Source: Atrichornis clamosus
Taxonomy: Eukaryota > Chordata > Aves > Passeriformes > Menuridae
Length of the DNA stretch: 64,000 nucleotides
Direction of reading: 5' to 3'
NCBI GenBank assembly: GCA_013400975.1
Contig: WBMZ01004770.1
Coordinates: 310,001-374,000, forward strand
The position numbers and the translations under genes are program-made. The notes beneath the pieces were generated by a model. It was not told the DNA's origin, did not search any database, and worked only from the letters and a program-made list of their open reading frames with translations. This document shows, piece after piece, positions 47,640 to 60,291 of the stretch (its first letter is position 1; every line of letters starts with the position of its first letter).

Positions 47640-48060
47640 TCCTTTATTCAATTTATGAGGCCTAGCCAGTAGGATTAAGCGATTACAGGCAAAAAGCCCC
47701 ATTTGTGAAACACTCATAAGCTCAAGCTGCTAGACTGCTCAGTTGTACTCCATTAAATTAATAAGGAATGAATAGACTGATCCATTATGAATAAAGCTGT
47801 GGGGAGCCTCAGCATTGCCTCAGACTCTCTGCACACTCCTTAGAGAACATTTGAGCAAAATGATTATGTTCATATTCATTCAATTGGAATTCTATAAAAG
47901 TGGAATGCATAAATTACTCTAAAGATGGGGAGTTTATCTTAAACATTAACTATGTGTGTGAATTAATAAGACTATTATAAAACCGTTAGCATTCAGTGTA
48001 TTTACCTACGTATGCTGCATACCTAAACTAAATTCAACAATTGTTCCTAATTGCTATTCT
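47640..48060. promoter_or_regulatory. candidate conserved non-coding element
   Basis: This AT-rich, non-repetitive stretch is dense in homeodomain-type words (ATTAAATTAATAAGG, TCATTCAATTGG, GAATTAATAAG, CTAATTGC), plus AATAAAG and a GATTA-type word ('taagcgattacagg'). Such texture is common in developmental enhancers but is also simply AT-rich DNA. Conservation was not testable here. Confidence 0.25.
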
Positions 48061-51000
48061 TGTTGTGTGATCAAGCTGTGGTTCATTTTCCCTTGTAGTC
48101 ATAATATTTATGAATTCCAGTTTTTCCTGTTAAAACTTCTCAATCTCCCTCTTTCCCCCTCAGCTTTTCACTTGCTCCTGCGGTTTTTTGCATTGGGAAG
48201 TGAAAGATCAACAGATGCTAACAGATTTGCTAAAATAAAACATTGGATATCACCTGAAAATATACATGTCAACCAGACCTTTATCTTTTATAGAGTATTA
48301 GTTGAGGAAGGATGGCAGTGATTCCTGGGTGGTGTCCCCTGAATCTGCTGCTGTTCAGCAGAATCCCAGTTTCAAAATGCAGAGGGTACAAAATTCCTCC
48401 CCCATTCTTTGCCATGTTGTGAACATGCACAGTGTGTTTCTTCTGGAAGAAACCCAAGTGCCTTGAAAGGTAAAAAACAAACCCAAAAACCACAATGAGG
48501 CGGTGGCTTGGCGACGAAAAAAAAACCCCAAACAGTTTTTAGAGGACTTGGCAGACAAGGAGTTAAAATGAACAACCACGGGTTAGTTGCTAAGGCTATG
48601 AAAGCAAGTGCTCAGGCAGCGAGTGGTAGGGGTGTGCTGCAGGGTGAGAGAAGGGCTCAGGGCTGCCCTGCTGGGACAGACACTTTGAGCAGGCAACCTT
48701 TCCTCCTGCCCTGCATCTCCCTTCCCGTCCTCTGACACTTTCTGACAGAGCGACCAGGGCAGCAGGCCCTGTGGGGTTGCTGAGCTGATTCACCAGGGAC
48801 TCGGCTGAAGCAAAAGGACTGCATTATTAGGGCTGATTCGATGTGATCGCGATGAAATGGCAAGCAGGGGTATCTAGGCACGGTGTTATTTTCAGAGCTG
48901 TTCCTGAGCAGAGTGAGGAAGTTCTGTGTTAACACAGGTTAGCTGGCATGTCTGACCTTCATTGTTCCCAGTGGAAACAGTGACAGTCTATTAGTCCTCC
49001 ACAAGGGATATCACTGTCTCACAGCAGCTCTGAAAAATCCCCCAGGACGCTCCTGGAACAACAATAATTCTGCAAGAGTTCACACAACGTTAGAGCTCTG
49101 TGAAATATTTGCAACAAATCTTGCCTGGATTGGAGAGGGGGATGTGGTAGGGATGCCTTTGAACTCGGCTGCATTTGAGAGGAGACACTAACCTTGCAGG
49201 CAAGTCGGACCAGGTGGGAGTTTTGCAACAGGAAAATCCTGCTAATTCTCTTGAAATGAAATAGCCAAATAGATAAAAGAAGGTGGAAATTAGTTTTTTA
49301 GCTTAATCTTTCTTCTGAAGTAGAATATCAACCTTTAAATCTGAATTTTAAAGTGAATGACAAAGAATTTAAATGGTGAAACTCATAGGGGCTAAAAGCC
49401 AAAAAACCCAATTTCCAGCTGAATATTTAGGAAATGGAGTGACAGAGTTTTAATACAGCTTATAGGAAGTAGAAGCTGAATCAAAGTATGATTGCCTTTG
49501 ATACAAAAATAATGCTATGCATTGGTAAGTAAGTCTGTAGATTTTTACACATTGAGTAGCTGCTAAAATCTTTTCATGGCTGTACTTTTAGAATATAAGA
49601 GTAGGAGTAAATAAACTCTTAGGTCAACTACTGGATTTCTTACATCTGATCTTCTCCTCTTAGGTTACACCATCCTTGCCAAAAAATGATACCTTTTAAA
49701 CATTCCTGCAGCCCTTGGCCTGTGATGTGATTGTGTGGAGTGTCCTGGCCTGGAACGGAGCAGAGCCTGTTGGTGCTCATACGGGCATGAGTGGTGCCTG
49801 TGCACAGACAGCCCGACCCGGGTGTCCTGGGGGGACTCCACCTGCAGCTGTGGAGATTTTTCAGCTGGGAGTTGTAGCTCAAGGCACAGAGTGACTTGAT
49901 GTCGTTAGGGCCCCTGGATGACTTAATCCAGGCTTGATCGAAAGGATTAATAAATGAATTTTTGACAGAGCCAGCATGTGAAGTCTGTTTTGGGGAAAGG
50001 CTTAGTCTTTGGCCCGGCTCCAAGAGAAACTAATCATCATGAACTTCATGCAGATTTACGATTATTCTTTCTATAGAAAGGGTTGGGCCAGTGCACCCTG
50101 GCAGTGGTGAAAAGTCCTCAGGAAAGGAGAAAGCCAAACATACGCAGAAAGAACATTGTATGCAGGCTGGTTTCCTTGAACTCCTTGCCTTGGATTTCTA
50201 CATTTTCACAGAAAACTGATGTAAGAGTACTCTCATGTATTAAACCAGATAGAATCGTTATGCTCGTCTCCACTCCAGGAGACAGAAATATCATACAGTC
50301 TGATTTTTCCAAGAGAGATGATATCACGGAATAAATGATAAGAAAGAAAGCTACCATGATAGTATGAAATATGTCCACTGGCTGCCTTCAGCACAGTAAT
50401 CTTTTATGTTCAAATTATTACTCAAAGTAGGGATTATTGAAATGCTGTTCTTCTGTGGTGCTCTCTTGGGTGATCTATGGGAGCCTGTAGAAGTCAGTGA
50501 AAAGAATCTTATCATTCCTTCTTGTTCCTTAAAAAAATGGTAATAAAATAATCTATCTACTAAATTTCAGAACACATATATAAATGTATTGGAAATGCAG
50601 TACAATAGCAGGGCTTTAAAAAGTGCTGTATAATTATCAGTTTTCTAATAAACTTTCAAAATATGCAGGAAAAAGAGGGAATACCGCAACCTGCTCATCC
50701 AGAATTTTGGACTTCCTCTTTTTTTAATTTTTTTTTTAAATGAAAAGTCAGTTGAAAACTTTTCGTAATCTAGTTCAAACACCACATTTGCAGATATGCT
50801 TGGATTTGTTAGGTTATCTTCTACTCATAGGATTTTGTTAAACAAAGGTTTTGAAACAGTCATTAAAAAGAAGGCCAGAGCTTTGTCCCAGAGCTTTTCC
50901 TTGGTCTTGAGACAGCTTTTTGCTTTTTCTTTTTAATGTTAAATTTTTCACATTAAAACATTATTTTCCTGCCTCTTACACACAAAGAAGTGTATAATGA

Positions 51001-52449
51001 AGGGACAGAGATAATACGGAGGCTGTAGAATTCTTTCATTTTATAAGACAACAGACCAGTGGTCTGTAAGATCCAATATCTATCCCAAAAGAAAATTAAA
51101 ATCACTTGGTCAGCCAGGCAGTGCAAGATGACCACAGTTCTGTGATCCCTGCTCGTGATTAGGGTATTCCTAGAGCCGTGGGGATTGTTAATCCTCATGA
51201 TTTAAGCTAAATAGTCTAACTACAGATGTTACTACTTTGTAGCTTCTGTTATTTGGGTCTCGTTAGTGTGTGACAGGGTTTATGAGCCACACGGTGTGTG
51301 ATGTGTGCATGGGTGTGCAAGGACAGGGAGTGCCTCCCACTTGTGGGGCTGTCTGAAGGCTGAGTTCATTTGGTGCACGTGTGTTAATTAGACATGAAAC
51401 CTAAAATCAGCTTTTTGAATGACAGATTTGCTAAATGGTAATAGCAGATATCCTGGATAACACCCTCATGGAGTATATATGTCCCAGGATTTTCACTTTT
51501 CCTGTGTTGTAATGATATGTATGGGTTTTGTATGCTCGGAACCACTGCTTTCACCATTATATGGAAACAGAGGAGCCACTGGGTGTGGAAGTGAGGAGTC
51601 ATTTCCTCCTATACTCGGGACAGGCATTTATTTGACGGTTTATCATAAAAAATGAAGCAAAGTGATGTTTCTAGTTCTGAGATGACGGAGAGAGACCCAT
51701 TTATTCTGTCACCTTCTATAACCTTTTTGGGCAGTATGGATCCACTAGCATTTCTTAAGATGGTTTGGTGATACATTCCTGTTCAACTTCCTCAGAGATT
51801 GCTTCCTTGTCTCGGTGAAGCAACAGGTAATGAAATGGTCACGCTTAATAGACCTTAGGTGTTTTGCATTCCAGTGCCAACATAATAAATATATCTATCT
51901 TCCTCCTTGAAAACAAGAAAAATGCTGGAGGAATAGCACCACCCATGCTTAAACACCACAGGAGTCCCAAGAAGGAGACTTTAGTAAGAATGTTTGCTTT
52001 CTTGGATGTGTACACTGAACTGTATGATTAGCTTGGGAAACTGTGGGGGGTGTAGAAACTCAAACCAAGTGGCATGAACCACTCTCCTCAGGGACAGTCT
52101 CACGAGTACAGGTTGGGGCTGAGGTAGAAGAACAGGTATTTGATGTGTGAGGAGCCAGCATGTCCCAGTATGTCCCTTTTTGTCTGTCCTGTTCTCTGCA
52201 GTGCTTGCTGAGACAGAAATCAGTGGGGATCCTTCTGAAGTGGGCATTCAGTGGGTCTTCTAATAAATTGACCACTCTTAAAAAATACTTCTGATGAAAG
52301 CACAGTGCTGCCAAGAGAGGGATAAAGGAAACCTTGGCAATAAATGATAGCTGTGTTGCAGTCTAGGGAGAAGTTCTAAGGTTTTCCAAAGTCTGAGTAG
52401 GGATAAGTGGCCCGTTAGGTAATTTTCCATTTCTTGTTATATCTTGCCT

Positions 52450-52500
52450 TTTTTTTGGCCAGTTTGCCCTCTCCTTACGTGCTCTTTTTTGGCCAGTTTC
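52450..52500 (+). repeat. short duplication of a 'ttttttggccagttt' word
   Basis: TTTTTTGGCCAGTTT occurs twice with GGCC at 52457 and 52491, a 34 bp offset. The intervening bases are dissimilar, so this is a local short duplication or chance. Confidence 0.6.
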
Positions 52501-55500
52501 CCTGGAAGTCTGCTAGAAACCCGGCATGTACTAAAGGCCTGCAAATCAGATGATCATATAACAAAGACTTTCCACTTTCCACTGCATGTAGCTCTGACTT
52601 CCTGGTACAAGGAGGATTATACTGGGTGCCCAGCACGTCACACCAGTCCCAGTGCACTGATGTTGTGTTGTCCTGTGGCTGTATCATGAGTTAAGGGTTG
52701 AAGCCACACTGTCTCTGCTGGTCTGCAAGAATGTAATTCCAGTGAGCAGTATCCCCCCCAGGGTAATAAACTCTTAATAACAGTAATGTAGCAACCACAA
52801 TAATGAAAAAAGTGATTACATTCTACATAAAAATATAAAAGCTCATTTGATCCTGAGGTCCCCAGTGGCACATTACCTGGACTTTTATTTAAAATATAAC
52901 ATTTCTTACATCTTATTCAGGTCCTTTGTTAATACTAATATAAAACACCAGTAAAATTGTCATTGGAGGAATTTAATAAGGAGTGGGTATGGTTCAGTGA
53001 TGCATGCTGCTAATTCTGAGTCCTTCCATGAATCTAATCTAGAAAAGCACAAGATGCTCTACTTGAGTGTTTCAGTGCTGAACCTCACTTTGCACATGCA
53101 AAGCAGATCAGAAACTCCCCTTTAGAAGCAGAGCTCTTTCCCAAAATAAGAATGTTTCTACAAGCACATAAGTTTCATGAAATGTGAGAGTCCCTTCTTG
53201 TACTTTTACTTGCTCTTCATTCATGATGATTTCCCTGCAAATCCAGGCTAACTCCAGAGATCTAGAATGACACCAAGGGATTTTCTTCCAAGCGTGTGTC
53301 AGAGGTTCTGAAAGCAGAAACCAGCCAAACCTTAGTCTATAATCCACCTTGCTGTATTTCTATTATATCCAATACTGGGAGGAAACCAACCCTGCTAAGC
53401 ACTTCTTTCCTCCAAGTATAGCTAGTATAGACATCACTGAGCCTGTAGGCAGACTTCAAAAGAATCTGAATTCCAGCAGCAGTTTTTTTTGAGCTGTCCC
53501 TTCTTGTAATCTGTACAGTCAAGCAGAAATATATTCAGACTTTTCCCATTTCCTTTATTTTTCTGTCGGTACCACATTATTTCCTACTGGAGACTCTAGC
53601 CTTCCTATCATGTCACTGAGGAATTAATGCCCTGCTCGGTAAGTAAGAACACATGGCAAACCTTTAGTCATCAGCCAGTGCATGGACACAGTTTTGTTCT
53701 AGGGCTGGCCAAGATGGTGAGTGCAAGGATGGGGTTTTGAATAGGAATTTTTATCAGAGTTTTAAATGTTCTCAAATCAGAGACAGAACTGAAGATTTAG
53801 AAAAGTGTGAGCAGGTAAAGTGCATTAGCAAATCCCCGTGTGAGGTTTAACGAGGCTGTTGTGGTGGACTTTGAGGTTGTGACGTAAATTAAGCTTCTAC
53901 TTCCCTTTGAATGGAAGCTTCATGTGCTCTCAGAAGGGTCTGCCTTCATTTCTAAGTGTGCAAATTCCTTTCTATCAAATGGAAGCAAACTAATTTAGGT
54001 AAAGAAACAGATTGCTTCTCTTTTTTTTTAAGGTTATGAATGTATTGACTGTCATCCCAGGAGCTCCCTTAAAAATTCGTGAGGCCATTTAACATCATCT
54101 ATACCTCCTCACGTGACACAGTCCCTCCAGCTGTTGGTGAGCACAGAGGATATGTCATATGTGTTGTAACTCTCTCTGACCCTGTTCTTCTTCCCATTCT
54201 TTGGTCATATCCACAGCTTGTCTCACTGGATGTGTGTGGTCAATCACAGCTCTAGGGCAAGGACTGCCTCTGGTTTAATGTGCATGTAGGCATGTGATGC
54301 AACAGGACTGGTGTTTCTGGGTGTTCATGCAAAACAAACACATAATGGTAATGAAGGCAATAGACTGCCTGAAATGGAGGTGATAAAGGGAGACACCTTT
54401 TCAAAATAATATCAAATATTCTTTTACCTGAACAGAAAGTGAGAAGTCCCCACAGAGAGAGAAGTTATGTTACAAAGCTTTCTTGTGTTCCTTTCCATGG
54501 AGTGACTGCAGCACCAACCAAGATTTTTAAACATCTTTGGTTTTTTGAAGTGATGAGCTTTTTAAAAATAATATTGCATGGGTAGCCTTAGTGAACAGGA
54601 ATTGAGGGAGATGTGCTACTATGCTTGTTCTCTTACTTATCATTGACTGGAAATGCTCACAAAAGGAATAAAGAGTACATTTGCCTTGTTAATACAATTT
54701 GTATTACATATTCATAAACCATTTCATAAAGCTCCCAAGGAAAAATTCAATTGTACTGAAAGCACATAATGGTAGAGCGGCCATACAGAAAACAGGCAGC
54801 ATGTTGCAGAATTAACTGCACAATGAATGAAATGCAATGTCTATAATAAACCCATTCAGATATAAATTGTGGGAGAGTAGATGAAATGTTTGTTAAGCAA
54901 TAAAGCTTGCAACCGTACATATGAAATTGAATGGGATTTATCATAAAATATTGTGGAGGATACAGTCTGAATATGTGTTACAAATTGACTGAATTAAAAA
55001 TAATCCAAGGAAAGCAAGCTTTTGGGAGACTGAAAATTTTAGGAAATGAGTTCATAAGCTGTTTAGCTCTGACCCAAAGTCCCCCGGTACCAAGAAAAAG
55101 AGAGGCAAGAAAATAAGAACAGAATAATTTCTTAGAGGACCGCAGTTATGTTGTCTTAATTTTAACCTCCTAAATTTTGTCAAATAATCAGACTCCCTGT
55201 TGAACTAACAGCATCTCACTGGAGTAGAGGGTAGAGAATTTGGCCCAGCAGTGTTTGGTTAGTATGATTTACAGTGGAGGATTTTTTTCCCCAAAAAAAC
55301 TATTTATCTCAGTAAGGCTGTTGTACTGAGGGCAGGATAGATGATATTTTGTTTGGACCTTAAAGAGATATGTGGTATGTTTTCCCAAAAGACTTTACCA
55401 GATATCTCAATGCAAACAACAGAGTTGCTGAAGAACACATTCTGTGGGATTCCATACCAAGCTTGACTGAAGTCCACTTCTCAAAATTACAGAGCCTACA

Positions 55501-58035
55501 TTTTTGCTCGTTACTTTCAAAAATTGAAAAAAACTTGCAGTTTTTTACAACATGATGGAAACATTGTACTTGTGAACTACAACCAACAGAACCACCGAAC
55601 CCTTACAATTAGATTTAAAATTCAAATAGATGTTTATGGTGTAGGCAGATAAAAAGAAAATGCATAATTTCCAACCACAAATAACATTTGTAGCTATGGA
55701 AACATAGGACAACCTAAGAAAAAGAGAGAAATTGGAACTGTAGAATCTGTGCCTGAGAGGGTTAAGAGCATTATCCCTTTTCTTAACCTTACCTAGATAC
55801 TTCTCAGGTTTTTTCTGTCCTTTTCAAGGAGTGAATAGTGACAATTTCTCAAAGTAATTAAATGTATACAAAGAAGTCTGGAAGCCAGAATACAGAATGG
55901 TATTTCTGTAGGGGCTTGAATACACTTGTTCTGATATACAGATGGAAGACTCTGCACCTAGACTAAAGAGGAGTGCAGCCAAGTGTCATGGCCTTTACAG
56001 GTCTGCTGCACTCTAAGATCCTTGTTTCTGTAGATATGTGTCACTGTGGAGACATTCTGATAGAGTTTGTCACACTGAAGGAGTAAATACATAACTTCAC
56101 CCTGATTAACACACCTGACTCACCAGTAGACCTCCTTTAATCTCTTTGCCTGTGCAGCCCAACAGAATCCTTTTGGGCTTGCCTCTGTTGCTGTTTAATA
56201 AAGGGGTCCCCCTTCTCAGAGCCACAAGTTAAAAAACACTTGCAGTTGTATTCCAGCAGTGTTTTAATTTCAAGAGATAATGCTGAGCTATTTCAATGGA
56301 CCATTATTGCAGAGCTAAATATAAATAAATAAGGAGAAATTAACTCAAGTAGACTCCATTTTGCTTCTCTGCTGAATGGATGCATTTTCCCATGTGTAAG
56401 AGTTTCCCTGGATTTTTTTGTTCCCTTTTTTTCACTGGAAAAACCACACTGAGTGCAAACGTACATCGGCATCCCGCAGTGTATCAAGAGGTGCTGGTAA
56501 TCTTACCCTTTCAAGAAACGTGGCATGTGCCCAGCACTTTTGGATTGCATTTTATTTGTAGGGATACAGCCTATGAAAACCCTCTTCCCTATTGAGGAAG
56601 AAAAGCCTGTTAACTTGTCAGCCTGCATCTGAAAGGCCAAGGGTTCAAAGCTGCTCATCAGTGTTGGTTGACATTCCCCCTTAGAGCCTTTGGAAGTATC
56701 AAGTTTGCCAGTTATTGACTGCATTGCTGAGTTATCTGTTGTATAAGCACAATTTCCATAAAGGACATAAGGCCAGGGACATGTTTACCAGGTATTTTAA
56801 GACATGGTTGATTTGATTTTTCTCATTTCTTGTTTTCTCTAAACACATTTCTCTCAAATATTAAATTGTAACAATATTATTGATTGTGTTCTGCTCGTGG
56901 AGCAACAGCATCTATTTGGCTTTTTGCATTTTTTTTTTCTTAATGATTTACTAAGAGAGTGGAAGAAGTAGAGGAGGTGAAATACCTTTGTCCCTTGGAG
57001 ATGAGGGCATTCTAATGGAAACCAGTGACATGACAATATGGGATCTGTTAGCACCATGACAGACCAGGTAGAACCCCTGACCACAAAACCTTTCTCTGCA
57101 TTTCAGGAAGAGATTCAGAACTTCACATGTGGACCTTAACAGTAAAACAACGTTTTCTTTCAATTAGCAACTAAATTCCTGCGTGATTTGAATAAATCTA
57201 GATGACAATTCTCTAGGAGCACAAGAATTGTAAAGTCAGTTGAGAGGAAAACATGCCATGTATAATCTGCCCTGGGCAAAGAAAATGCAAGTTTTGAAAC
57301 GCTGAATGCTGGCGATTCAGCAGAAAGTGAGTTGTGGACAGAAACACAGTGTTCAGCTGGTAGGACAACAGCAAGGATGTCTCAGTCAATTCTGTCTTTT
57401 TCCTATTTACTCTGTTACTGCAAGTGAAGAGGTAATACCACTCAGTGAAGCAAATTCATTCTTAGATTCATGCGCATAATTATAAGTGACCTTTTATATC
57501 TGAGAAAGAATTGATTTTGATGAGAGCTCTTCCTCCTGCTCTTCGTTCAGGGTCTTGCCCAATTTGTTTTACATGCTCAACAGTCATTATTTGGATGAAC
57601 CAATCATGGAGATGGGGTATTATTGATAGATCTTCCAGGAAATATGTCAAAGTTAAGTAAAAATAAATAAAACATGAAATTAACATGAACATGGGTTTTC
57701 CCTAATCAGATACATGTTTCAGTAGCTCTTGCTAAAGAGGCACAATTTAACCAGGAGGCTGCAATTGATATGAAAGGTTTATTAAGAAAAGTAATTCAAC
57801 ATATCTGCTATACGCAAGGGAATATTGCTCAAGATAAGCTAATCTGAAAAAAATTTAAATTATCTTAAAAAAAATTGCTGAAAGATGCACAGACCTGAAT
57901 CAAACCATCTTCTAAGGTTCATCAAAATGTTATAGTAAATTTTGTTATTCGGAAACAGTTCTCATCCTGAGGAACTGCCAGGTTTTCTGGCACACCAGAA
58001 CAGGATGTCAAAGGACCTTTTTGATGCATGTGTAA

Positions 58036-58130
58036 TGCCCATTTAACAGGTGAGAGAAACAGGGATTGCTCAAGCTCATGTGTCCAGTAGTTTTTGGTCC
58101 CATGATTAAATGCCAAGTCCTGCATCTTCT
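58036..58130 (-). mobile_element. MIR/CORE-SINE-like relic, reverse orientation
   Basis: Landmarks in order are 'gcccatttaacaggtgagag', 'aaacagggattgctcaagct', 'catgtgtccagtag', then 'tcccatgattaaatgccaag'. In reversed MIR-type elements these are 'ccattttacagatgagg', 'aaactga..gcccaaggtcac', 'agctagta' and 'gggatttgaacccagg'. It is diverged but the order is retained. Confidence 0.5.
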
Positions 58131-58387
58131 GGAATAATCTTTCTTGGGCACAGGAGGAACTCTCAGTTTTCTGACTCAGATGGAAGAGTACTTTGTGTCT
58201 TGCAAAATGAAGGTCCAGATCATGGTCTGGATGGTTGACAGTGGTGCAGTGTATGCCAGAATCTCCCTCTGGCTTTATGACAAGCAGTAGGTTCTCAGTG
58301 CCCGCATGTCTCTACTTGTTTGCGCACAAAATTGGTCTCCTAAAATTAACAAACGCTTTTCAAGAATTTTGTACAAACGGTTTGCTT

Positions 58388-58468
58388 CAGTGAGTCAGTA
58401 GCAGAGGTATGAATAGAGCCCAGGGCTCCTCACTCCTGGCCCCGTGTACCAACCACCAAGACCATTTA
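58388..58468 (-). mobile_element. MIR/CORE-SINE-like relic, reverse orientation
   Basis: 'cagtgagtcagtagcagagg' and 'tatgaatagagcccagggct' are followed by 'cctcactcctggcc' and 'aaccaccaagacca'. These parallel the reversed tRNA-related half of MIR-type SINEs ('agtcagtggcagagc', 'gggaatagaacccagg', 'ctgactcccag', 'aaccactagacca'). It is an independent copy, since it repeats a part also present at 58036-58130. Confidence 0.55.
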
Positions 58469-59714
58469 CTTTTCTAGCCAGAGTGAAGATGTGAAAATAC
58501 CACAGGCAAAACTTTTTTTTCCAACTTTTCCACTCAGTTTTGCAGACTCAGGAGGTTTGGTTAGCTCTCCACACTGAGCAGGAGGTTAATATTGGCTTTG
58601 CCGTGAAGCTTTTCACTTCTAGGTGTATGAAAGATGAGTCTTTCCTCTTGCTTTCCCCACTGACCTATGCTCGAAGGTGGGTGCAGATGTGTTTTGAGTT
58701 ACTTTTGCTTTGAAGAAACTGGTACAGAAAGAGAGGTGAGCGAGGAGAACTCGGCCCGTTGGGGTTCCAGCCCCAGCCTCTCATTGGCGAAGAGCAAAGG
58801 GGATGGGGAGAAAGGGGAGGTCAGGAGTAGCAAATGGTCCCCAGTCCTGGTCTGTGCTGTTGATTCCATCCTCTGGTGATCCAACCAGAGGATCAACAGG
58901 GCAGCTGTGCCCAGTCGTTAAGGAAAGGCATGTCTGTAATTAATGGCAAAGGGCCTGATACAATAAAAGGCATGTCTGCCTTCTGCACTGCAAGCCCGCA
59001 TAGGGCTGCAAAAGACGCCAAAGAAAATCAATGTTAAGCAGCTTGTATGGATTTGTGCAGACCTTTACAGTGCCAAAGTCCAGACATATTTCTCATTGAG
59101 CTGAGTCCTCATATGTTTTATTTATAATTTAATGCTAAAATTTATGAAGGAGGTGCAGGGCAGAGGGAGAACCCATAACCTTGTCATTTCTTTTCTTAAA
59201 GCAGCAGCTACTAGATCTTGGAAAGAAATACATCCTCCTCCTTCTCTCTGACGCCTCAGCATAAAATGTAACATGATAGAAATTTTATTCACTCTGAGTT
59301 TGTTTTCACTGAATTGACTGTACAGCTGAGGTGCCCGTTACATATCACACAAGTTTTTATCAAAATCTCTAACTGCCAATCACTTCCTCTAAACTAAATC
59401 ACCTCAGCTGTTATTCATCAAGCATGCCATGTTGCATTATAGACTTTCATAACTGAGACACTTAAGATATGAAAGAAATTAATTGCCTGTATTATTTTCC
59501 ATAAAAACAAATAAACAGCACTAGGTGCCTTTTTAAACTCAATCGGAGCATTGATTTTTGAATCAAATTGTATTTCACGAGAGTTCAGGCACTCACCACT
59601 AGAAGCTGTAATCTTGGAACTTTAAATATGGGTACTGTAATTCCAGAATGTCACATGCTTTAAACATTTGTATTGAAATTTAAGCCATTGCCATAATAAA
59701 ATGCTGTGATTCAA
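58469..59714. other. non-coding DNA with a small hairpin
   Basis: No gene is supported. It includes the hairpin at 58859-58897 and a 13 bp direct repeat at 58924-58936 and 58966-58978 (AAAGGCATGTCTG). The 59270-59560 stretch is AT-rich with many TAAT/ATTA words. The 70-codon frame at 58667-58879 has no recognisable family. Confidence 0.45.
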
Positions 59715-60291
59715 TCCTGGCTGGCAAATAAGCCTCACACAACTGGTCTCTCCCTCTCCTCCGCCAGTAGAATGAGGGAGAGAATTGGAAGAGTAAAAGT
59801 GAGAAATTTTGTGAGTTGAGATAATTTTAATAGGTGAAGGAAAAGCCACACATGCAAGCAAAGCAAAAGAAGGAATTAATTCACCGCTTCCCATGGCAGG
59901 CAGGTGTCCAGCCATTCCCAGCAAAGCAGGGCTCCATCATGGGTGATGGTGACTTGGAAGACAAATGTCAAAACACAAAACATCCCCGCTTCCTTCTTCT
60001 TCCCTCAGTTTCATATGCTGGGATATATTTCCATATGTCCTGGAATATCCCTTGGGTTAGTTGGGATCAACTGTTCCAGCTGTGTCCCCTCCCAACCTCT
60101 TGTATGCCCCCAGCCTCCTCTCTGGTGGGGTGGTGAGAGGAACAGAAAAGACCTTGACTCTGTGTAAGTTCTGCTTAGAAGTAACAAAAACATCCCTGAA
60201 TTATCAACACTGTTTTCAGCACAAATCCGAAACACAGCCCATACCAGCTACTATGAAGAAAACTAACTCTACCCCAGGCAGAACCAGCACA
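59715..60291 (+). mobile_element. avian endogenous-retrovirus LTR-type element (solo, diverged)
   Basis: I recognise this from many bird sequences. Landmarks in order are 'cctcacacaactggtctctc', 'gtgagttgagataattttaa', 'cacatgcaagcaaagcaaaa', 'cagcaaagcagggctccatc', 'tcctggaatatcccttgggt', 'ctgtgtcccctcccaacctc', 'agaaaagaccttgactctgt', 'ttttcagcacaaatccgaaa' and 'ctactatgaagaaaactaac', with the end at 'accagcaca'. No gag, pol or env-like frame is present on either side, so it behaves as a solo LTR or LTR-end fragment. The class assignment (probably ERVL-like) is from memory. The 5' edge is approximate and no target-site duplication was established. Open frames of 74-103 codons across it are incidental. 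Confidence 0.65.

Larger units (their letters stand above)
44701..58035. other. non-coding DNA
   Basis: No gene is supported over this long stretch. Small repeats are listed separately. Notable but unproven items are a very pyrimidine-rich acceptor-like site ending at about 48163, an AT-rich TAAT-dense block at 47640-48060, and short duplications at 46789-46840 and 52450-52500. Open frames are at most 127 codons and overlap on both strands without domains. Confidence 0.5.
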
